A stretch of DNA of 64,000 nucleotides from Brevibacterium senegalense (GTDB lineage: Bacteria; Actinomycetota; Actinomycetes; Actinomycetales; Brevibacteriaceae). Position 1 is the stretch's first letter; each line of letters opens with the position of its first letter. The notes beneath the pieces were generated by a model. The model made no database searches, was not told the DNA's origin, and was given only the letters and a program-made list of their open reading frames with translations. Positions 59,373 to 64,000 of the stretch are shown here, in pieces. The DNA lies in the NCBI RefSeq assembly GCF_000285835.1, contig NZ_HE978606.1, forward strand, positions 88,177 through 152,176, given 5' to 3'. Made by a program: the position numbers and the translations under genes.

Positions 59373-61003
59373 GCGTGGGACCCGACCCGGACCTCACAGT
59401 CACGGGCGGAGCCACCGGTGTGCGGGCCCACCTGGAGGACCTGCACCTGCAGGCGGACGTGCTGGACGCGCTTGCGGACGAACTGGAGACCGCACTCGTC
59501 ACCCTGGGGCGCGCGGAGCTCGACGCGACGGTCCTGGCGCTCGCGCTCGCCCCGACGACGGGACTCGTGCTCGAGGCCGTCACCGGTGAGTTCTTCGCCC
59601 GCGCGGCCGGCGCGGACCTGCCCCTGCGGGGGATCGCCGCCGGCCTGCGGGGCAGCGCGGACGCGTACACGGCGGCGGACGAGCTCCTCGCGGCGTCCTT
59701 CGGCCTCGTCCTCACCGTCGCCTCGCACGCGGTCGGTCACGCGGTCCGGTTCGGCCTGCTGCAGGGCGGCACCGTCGTGCTGGCGGCCGGCCTCGCGCTC
59801 ACCGTGGGAGGTGGGATCGTCCTGTGGCGGGGCGCCCGGGAGGCAGGCGTGTTCGAGGCGGTCGAGGGGGTGACCGGCGTCGACGCGGACGCCCTGGCAC
59901 AGCAGGGCGCGGACCGCGTGCTGGGAGCGCTGGCCGCCGGCGCGACGGAGCTGGTCCGTCAGGCCGGTGCGCACTCCGGATTGACCGGTACGCTGCTGGA
60001 GCACGTCCTGCCCGGAGCGGTGTCCGGCGTCGCCGGCGTGCCGCTGGCGCTCACGCTCCTCCCGCGGGAGGGCGGTCTCATCCCGCGTGACTCCCAGACA
60101 CTCACCGGGCTCCTGCTTCTGGTGGGCGGGCAGGCCGGACTCTTCGGGGAGCAGCCGCTCGCACGGCCCGGCGGCTACCACCGGCCGCTCGACGTGACCG
60201 TGTCCCGGCAGGGCACGGATGCCCGCGACCCGCGCACGGGCCGCACGGTTCCGCTGCGCGCGCCGGGCTCGGTCAGCGAGCTGTGGGAGCGCGAATGGGA
60301 GCAGTCCGCGGGCCGGGACAACGGCACGGTCCGCGTCGAGCGCATCGAGGGCGCGGACGGGCGTGTCCGCCACATCGTCTACATCCCCGCGACCACCAGC
60401 CAGTCGATGACGGCGGGCGCGGAGACCACGGACAACACGACGAACGTGGAGACCGCGGCGGGCTTCGAGTCCGCCCAGCACACGATCGTGCGCACGGCCA
60501 TCGAGGAGGCGGGGATCGACCCCGGTGAGGAGGTCATGCTCGTCGGATACTCGCAGGGCGGTCTGGTCGCGGGTTCACTGGCATCCGACCCGGAGTTCCG
60601 GCGACGGGTCAACGTCACGACGGTCTTCACCGTGGGTGCTCCGGTGACGGACTTCCCGCCGCACGACGGCATCGACATGCTCTCCGTCGAGCACGCGCAG
60701 GACCTCATCCCCGACCTGGACGGCGGTCGGAATCCGGATGCATCGAACTGGACCACCCTCGAGGTCGACTTGGACGAGGCCGCGCAACGTGCCGCGCTCG
60801 CCCGTCGGGGGATGTCCCGGGCGGAGGTCGACCGGGTGCTGGCCGGCCCCACCGCCGCGCACTCCGGGGTCCTGTACGACGGCACGGTCCGTCGCCTCGA
60901 CCGGGAGGGGAACCCCGGGATGCGGTCGTGGCAGCACCGCAACGAGCGGTTCTTCGTCGGCCGGGTCACGCAGCTGCACAGTGCGGAGGGAACACGGCGG
61001 TGA
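59369..61003 (+). CDS. Large alpha/beta-hydrolase (lipase-like) with helical and membrane N-terminus
   Basis: 544 residues, ATGA overlap with the gene before. Residues 1-120 are helical (LEDLHLQADVLDALADELET; LRGSADAYTAADELLAASFG), like the helical bundle of WXG/LXG proteins. Hydrophobic helices near 131-150 (VLAAGLALTVGGGIVLWRGA) and possibly 210-250 suggest membrane contact. The hydrolase domain is C-terminal: nucleophile elbow MLVGYSQGGLVAGSLA near residue 393, an Asp in DLIPDLDGG near 449 and His candidates in the tail (AAHSGVLYD; WQHRNERFF). This arrangement suggests a secreted or surface lipase or cutinase-like enzyme. With its two coupled neighbours it makes a self-contained module. 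Confidence 0.65.
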   Translation: MSVGPDPDLTVTGGATGVRAHLEDLHLQADVLDALADELETALVTLGRAELDATVLALALAPTTGLVLEAVTGEFFARAAGADLPLRGIAAGLRGSADAYTAADELLAASFGLVLTVASHAVGHAVRFGLLQGGTVVLAAGLALTVGGGIVLWRGAREAGVFEAVEGVTGVDADALAQQGADRVLGALAAGATELVRQAGAHSGLTGTLLEHVLPGAVSGVAGVPLALTLLPREGGLIPRDSQTLTGLLLLVGGQAGLFGEQPLARPGGYHRPLDVTVSRQGTDARDPRTGRTVPLRAPGSVSELWEREWEQSAGRDNGTVRVERIEGADGRVRHIVYIPATTSQSMTAGAETTDNTTNVETAAGFESAQHTIVRTAIEEAGIDPGEEVMLVGYSQGGLVAGSLASDPEFRRRVNVTTVFTVGAPVTDFPPHDGIDMLSVEHAQDLIPDLDGGRNPDASNWTTLEVDLDEAAQRAALARRGMSRAEVDRVLAGPTAAHSGVLYDGTVRRLDREGNPGMRSWQHRNERFFVGRVTQLHSAEGTRR

Positions 61004-61221
61004 CCCGCTCACCAGGGAACACTCGGACATCAAACTATGACATCGGAGTGATTGTGCGCTGTCTCACCTGCGCCGGTCGACTCCTGTCCGGACCCTCCAA
61101 CCCCCGGTTCGGATCCCTACGGTGGAAGAGCGGACGGGGTGCGCACCTGCATCCCGTCGGCGCCGCCGCACACCCGTGCGGCGGGACGGAAGGGGCTGCG
61201 CGGGCCACCGTGCATCCCCGC

Positions 61222-61250
61222 TTGGCACAGCTCCCGCGCTCCGGTAAAGT
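61222..61250 (+). promoter_or_regulatory. Promoter TTGGCA-N17-TAAAGT
   Basis: TTGGCA (61222-61227) and TAAAGT (61245-61250) are at the ideal 17-base spacing and stand out in GC-rich DNA. Transcription would begin near 61257. Confidence 0.65.
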
Positions 61251-61257
61251 GAAGCTC

Positions 61258-61274
61258 TGATGTGAAAAGCATCA
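61258..61274 (+). promoter_or_regulatory. Inverted repeat TGATG-TGAAAAG-CATCA
   Basis: Five-base arms around an AT-rich centre, directly at or after the predicted transcription start, where a bound repressor would block the promoter. The regulator is unknown; Lrp-type control is common for branched-chain oxoacid dehydrogenases. Confidence 0.4.
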
Positions 61275-61364
61275 CGTTAGGCGTGCCCGCACATCCGCAG
61301 GCGCACCACCATCCGAGCGCGGCCCCCACACCCGGGAGCCAGCGTCCAGGAGAGGAAGAGAATC

Positions 61365-62513
61365 ATGACATCCGACCTTTCAGCGGGAGCGCGTGCGACG
61401 AGGCAGGCGGGACCGCATATGATCCAGATGCTCACCCCTGAGGGGGAGCGCGTCAGCTCCGGCGAGTACGACGTCTTCGCCGCGGAGCTCACGACAGAGG
61501 ACCTCTTCGCCTTCTACCGCGACATGGTGCTGGTGCGCCGTGTGGACGCGGAGGGCAACGCGCTGCAGCGCCAGGGCCAGCTGGGCCTCTGGGCGCCGCT
61601 GCTGGGCCAGGAGGCCGCGCAGATCGGCCTGGGCCGCGCCTTGCGGAAGCAGGACTTCGTGTTCCCCACATACCGTGAGCACGGTCTGGCCTGGACCCGC
61701 GGCATCGATCCCACAGAGCTGCTGGGCATGTTCCGCGGCCAGACGCACGGCGGCTGGGACCCGCAGGCCAACCGCTTCCACACGTACACGATCGTCATCG
61801 GCTCCCAGGTCCTCCACGCGACCGGGTACGCGATGGGCATCCAGATGGACGGCGACGTGGGCACCGGCGACGCGGACCGCGATGCGATCGCGGTCGCCTG
61901 CTTCGGCGATGGCGCCAGCTCGCAGGGCGATGTGTCGGAGGGCCTCACCTTCGCCGGCGCCTTCAACGCGCCGGTCCTCTTCTACTGCCAGAACAACCAG
62001 TGGGCGATCTCCGAGCCCACGAACGTCCAGACCCCCGTGCCGCTCAACCAGCGCGGCCGCGGCTTCGGCGTCCCCGGCATCCGGGTCGACGGCAACGACG
62101 TGCTCGCCACCTACGCGGTCGCCCGCGCCAGCGCCGATTCGATCCGCGCCGGCAACGGACCGCTGCTCATCGAGGCGTTCACCTACCGGATGGGCGCGCA
62201 CACGACGGCCGACGACCCCACGAAGTACCGCAGCGATGCGGAGACGGAGGCGTGGGCCGCGAAGGACCCGATCCTGCGCCTGCGCCGCCACCTGGAGAAG
62301 CAGGGCATCGCAGAGGGCGAGTTCGCCGCGGTCGACACGGAGGCGGACGAGATGGCGGCCCGCATCCGTGCGGCCTGCGTCGCGATGGAGCCGCCGGCGC
62401 CGGAGGCCATGTGGAAGCACGTGTACGCGGAGCCCCACGCCCTCGTCGACGAGGAGCGCGACGCCTACCTCGCCTACCTCGCCTCGTTCGAGGGTGCAGA
62501 GGAGACCGTCTGA
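61365..62513 (+). CDS. pdhA: 2-Oxoacid dehydrogenase E1 alpha subunit (pyruvate or branched-chain)
   Basis: 382 residues, ATG behind GAGAGGAAGAG. It is the thiamin-diphosphate subunit of the alpha2-beta2 E1: FYRDMVLVRRVDAEGNALQR, FPTYREHGLAWTRGID, and the TPP/Mg motif FGDGASSQGDVSEGLTFAG near residue 180 with the NNQWAIS that completes it; the phosphoserine-loop region is YRMGAHTTADDPTKYRS. With E1 beta and E2 genes following, it makes one complex. Actinobacteria normally use the large AceE for pyruvate, so this alpha/beta form is more likely a branched-chain 2-oxoacid dehydrogenase, though annotation as pyruvate dehydrogenase is common. Controlled by the promoter at 61222. Confidence 0.9.
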   Translation: MTSDLSAGARATRQAGPHMIQMLTPEGERVSSGEYDVFAAELTTEDLFAFYRDMVLVRRVDAEGNALQRQGQLGLWAPLLGQEAAQIGLGRALRKQDFVFPTYREHGLAWTRGIDPTELLGMFRGQTHGGWDPQANRFHTYTIVIGSQVLHATGYAMGIQMDGDVGTGDADRDAIAVACFGDGASSQGDVSEGLTFAGAFNAPVLFYCQNNQWAISEPTNVQTPVPLNQRGRGFGVPGIRVDGNDVLATYAVARASADSIRAGNGPLLIEAFTYRMGAHTTADDPTKYRSDAETEAWAAKDPILRLRRHLEKQGIAEGEFAAVDTEADEMAARIRAACVAMEPPAPEAMWKHVYAEPHALVDEERDAYLAYLASFEGAEETV

Positions 62514-62514
62514 G

Positions 62515-63492
62515 ATGACGACCACCATGCCACTGTCGAAGGCGATCACGGCTGGTCTGCGGAAGGCGATGGAGGACGACGACAAGGTCGTGCTCATCGG
62601 CGAGGACATCGGCAAGCTGGGCGGCGTGTTCCGCGTGACGGAGGGCCTGCAGAAGGACTTCGGCGACCAGCGCGTCATCGATGCCCCACTGGCGGAGTCC
62701 GGCATCGTCGGCACGTCGATCGGAATGGCGATCCGCGGGTACCGGCCCGTCGTGGAGATCCAGTTCGACGCCTTCATCTTCCCCGCCTACGACCAGATCG
62801 TCACCCAGGTCGCCAAGCTGCACGCCCGCACGCACGGCCACGAGAACATCCCCATGGTCATCCGCGTGCCCTACGGCGGCGGGATCGGCTCCCCGGAGCA
62901 CCACTCGGAGAGCCCGGAGGCGGTCTTCGCCCACCACGCGGGCCTGCGCATCATCTCGCCGTCGACGCCGCACGACGCATACTGGATGATCCAGGACGCG
63001 ATCCGCAGCGACGACCCGGTCATGTTCTTCGAGCCCAAGCGTCGGTACTGGATGCGCGGCGATGTGGACATCGACCAGCGCGGGGCGCAGACGCACGCCG
63101 CGCAGGTCGTGCGAGAGGGCACGGACCTCACCCTCGTGTCCTACGGTCCGCTCATGCCCACGGCCCAGGATGTCGTCGAGGCGAAGGCGGAGGAGGGCGC
63201 CAGCATCGAGCTCATCGACCTGCGCAGCCTCAGCCCCATCGACTTCGACACGATCGAGGCGTCCGTCAAGCGCACGGGTCGGCTGGTCGTCGCCCACGAG
63301 GCCGCGGTCTTCCTGGGCCTGGGCGCGGAGATCGCCGCCCGGATCACGGAGCGCTGCTTCTTCCACCTCGAGGCGCCGGTGCTGCGCGCGGGCGGGTTCC
63401 ACATCCCGTACCCGCCCTCCAAGCTGGAGTCGCACCACCTGCCGGACCTCGACCGCATCCTCGACGCCGTCGACCGCGCGCTCGCCTACTGA
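62515..63492 (+). CDS. 2-Oxoacid dehydrogenase E1 beta subunit
   Basis: 325 residues, beginning one base after the E1-alpha stop (TGAG-ATG). Signatures: VVLIGEDIGKLGGVFRVTEG, the TPP-binding AESGIVGTSIGMAIRGYRPV, EIQFDAFIFPAYDQIVTQVA, and the catalytic-histidine loop RVPYGGGIGSPEHHSESPEA; the C-terminal transketolase domain (IELIDLRSLSPIDFDTIEAS, GRLVVAHEAAVFLGLGAEI) is complete. It decarboxylates the 2-oxoacid with E1 alpha and passes the acyl group to E2. Length and motifs are normal for PdhB/BkdB. Whether the substrate is pyruvate or branched-chain acids is not settled. Confidence 0.92.
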   Translation: MTTTMPLSKAITAGLRKAMEDDDKVVLIGEDIGKLGGVFRVTEGLQKDFGDQRVIDAPLAESGIVGTSIGMAIRGYRPVVEIQFDAFIFPAYDQIVTQVAKLHARTHGHENIPMVIRVPYGGGIGSPEHHSESPEAVFAHHAGLRIISPSTPHDAYWMIQDAIRSDDPVMFFEPKRRYWMRGDVDIDQRGAQTHAAQVVREGTDLTLVSYGPLMPTAQDVVEAKAEEGASIELIDLRSLSPIDFDTIEASVKRTGRLVVAHEAAVFLGLGAEIAARITERCFFHLEAPVLRAGGFHIPYPPSKLESHHLPDLDRILDAVDRALAY

Positions 63493-63522
63493 GCGCCTCG
63501 ACCGCGCAATCGAAAGGACACC

Positions 63523-64000
63523 ATGTCTGACGTCTTCGTCCTCCCCGATCCCGGGGAGGGTCTCACGGAAGCAGACATCGTCGCGTGGAAGGTCGCCGCG
63601 GGCGATTCCGTGACGGTGAATCAGATCCTCGTCGAGATCGAGACCGCGAAGTCTCTCGTCGAGCTGCCCAGCCCCCACGCGGGGACCATCGCCCAGCTGC
63701 TGGTCGCGGAGGGGGACACCGTCGAGGTGGGCACCCCCATCGTCCGGTTCGGCTCTGCGGACGGGAGCGCCGCCGCCGAGGCCGCCCCGGCCGCCGCTGC
63801 GACGACCGGCTCCCCGGCCGCGGCCTCGCAGGACGCAGGGAGCTCGGCGGATGCCGCAGGCTCCACGGGTGCCGCGGACGCCGCTGACTCCGCAGGCGGA
63901 TCGGGCGCGACCCTCGTGGGGTACGGCGCCGTCGAATCCTCCTCGAAGCGCCGCCCCCCGCAAGGCGGGCGCGACGGGAGCCCCCGCCGCCTCGGCGACG
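63523..64000 (+). CDS. 2-Oxoacid dehydrogenase E2, 5' part, with apparent frameshift
   Basis: Begins at an ATG behind GAAAGG, 30 bases after E1 beta, and runs off the window. Lipoyl domain 1-78: [20 protein letters not shown] and the lipoylated lysine in [13 protein letters not shown]. An Ala/Ser/Gly-rich hinge follows, then [15 protein letters not shown]. At the six-C run 63954-63959 the frame turns to [13 protein letters not shown]; with one C fewer it would read [14 protein letters not shown], the expected hinge. So either the sequence has a one-base homopolymer error or the gene is frameshifted. The downstream peripheral-subunit-binding and catalytic domains lie outside the window. Confidence 0.85.
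   Translation, partial: MSDVFVLPDPGEGLTEADIVAWKVAAGDSVTVNQILVEIETAKSLVELPSPHAGTIAQLLVAEGDTVEVGTPIVRFGSADGSAAAEAAPAAAATTGSPAAASQDAGSSADAAGSTGAADAADSAGGSGATLVGYGAVESSSKRRPPQGGRDGSPRRLGD

Larger units (their letters stand above)
61004..61364. other. Promoter region of the 2-oxoacid dehydrogenase genes
   Basis: No gene is credible in this 361-base gap. It holds a good promoter at 61222-61250, a small inverted repeat at the expected start of transcription, and GAGAGGAAGAG before the ATG at 61365, giving a leader of about 105 bases. Confidence 0.5.

Overview
The window is high-GC DNA (about 70% by eye) from an actinobacterium, most likely a member of the Micrococcales; I cannot fix the genus. The pointers are a SAM-IV riboswitch, a DUF222/HNH gene of the 13E12 type, a DtxR/IdeR-type iron box, mycothiol-era DinB/DUF664 proteins, a single-chain acyl-CoA carboxylase and many apparently leaderless genes (a TANNNT box 6 to 9 bases before the start codon with no Shine-Dalgarno). 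It looks like chromosome: no tRNA, rRNA, complete insertion sequence, prophage or replication origin is visible.

Layout. 1-8.6 kb: the tail of an NmrA-type oxidoreductase, a three-gene flavin monooxygenase/MHS transporter/LLM monooxygenase operon (probably sulfur or xenobiotic scavenging), a DUF1707 protein, a hypothetical, a decayed second copy of the NmrA gene, and a DEAD-box RNA helicase whose only credible start is ATC. 8.9-14.1 kb: an acyl-CoA ligase followed by a fused biotin carboxylase/BCCP/carboxyltransferase. 14.5-24.8 kb: universal stress protein plus panC, a YihY membrane protein, glpD, a second universal stress protein, small hypotheticals, apt, an AraC regulator and a divergent VOC protein. 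25-33.7 kb: FkbM methyltransferase, VOC protein, kynureninase, a 17-bp satellite array, an OGG-fold-like hypothetical, the DUF222/HNH gene, a relic of a DASS transporter, muconolactone-isomerase-like and DinB-like genes.

33.9-44.2 kb: an orphan succinate dehydrogenase/fumarate reductase-type flavoprotein, a thioredoxin-reductase-like enzyme divergent from an XRE-cupin regulator with a clear operator between them, a SAM-IV riboswitch controlling a trans-sulfuration enzyme, a SIP-like iron-regulated gene, an orphan two-spacer type I-E CRISPR array without cas genes, an ACAD10/11-type phosphotransferase, an AlaT-like aminotransferase and a TRIC-family channel. 44.3-56.5 kb: membrane proteins, a fused trehalose-6-phosphate phosphatase/GH15 hydrolase, DUF1990, an SRPBCC-ArsR pair with an operator, an anchor protein/response regulator/kinase set reminiscent of CseABC, and a CitA/CitB-type two-component system. 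56.5-64 kb: purB, a tightly overlapping three-gene module (WXG100-like protein, possible EspG-like protein, membrane-anchored lipase-like hydrolase) that I consider the best candidate for an undescribed system, and the E1-alpha/E1-beta/E2 genes of a 2-oxoacid dehydrogenase, the E2 running off the end with an apparent frameshift.

Most long overlapping reading frames on the opposite strand are artefacts of high GC and have been left out.
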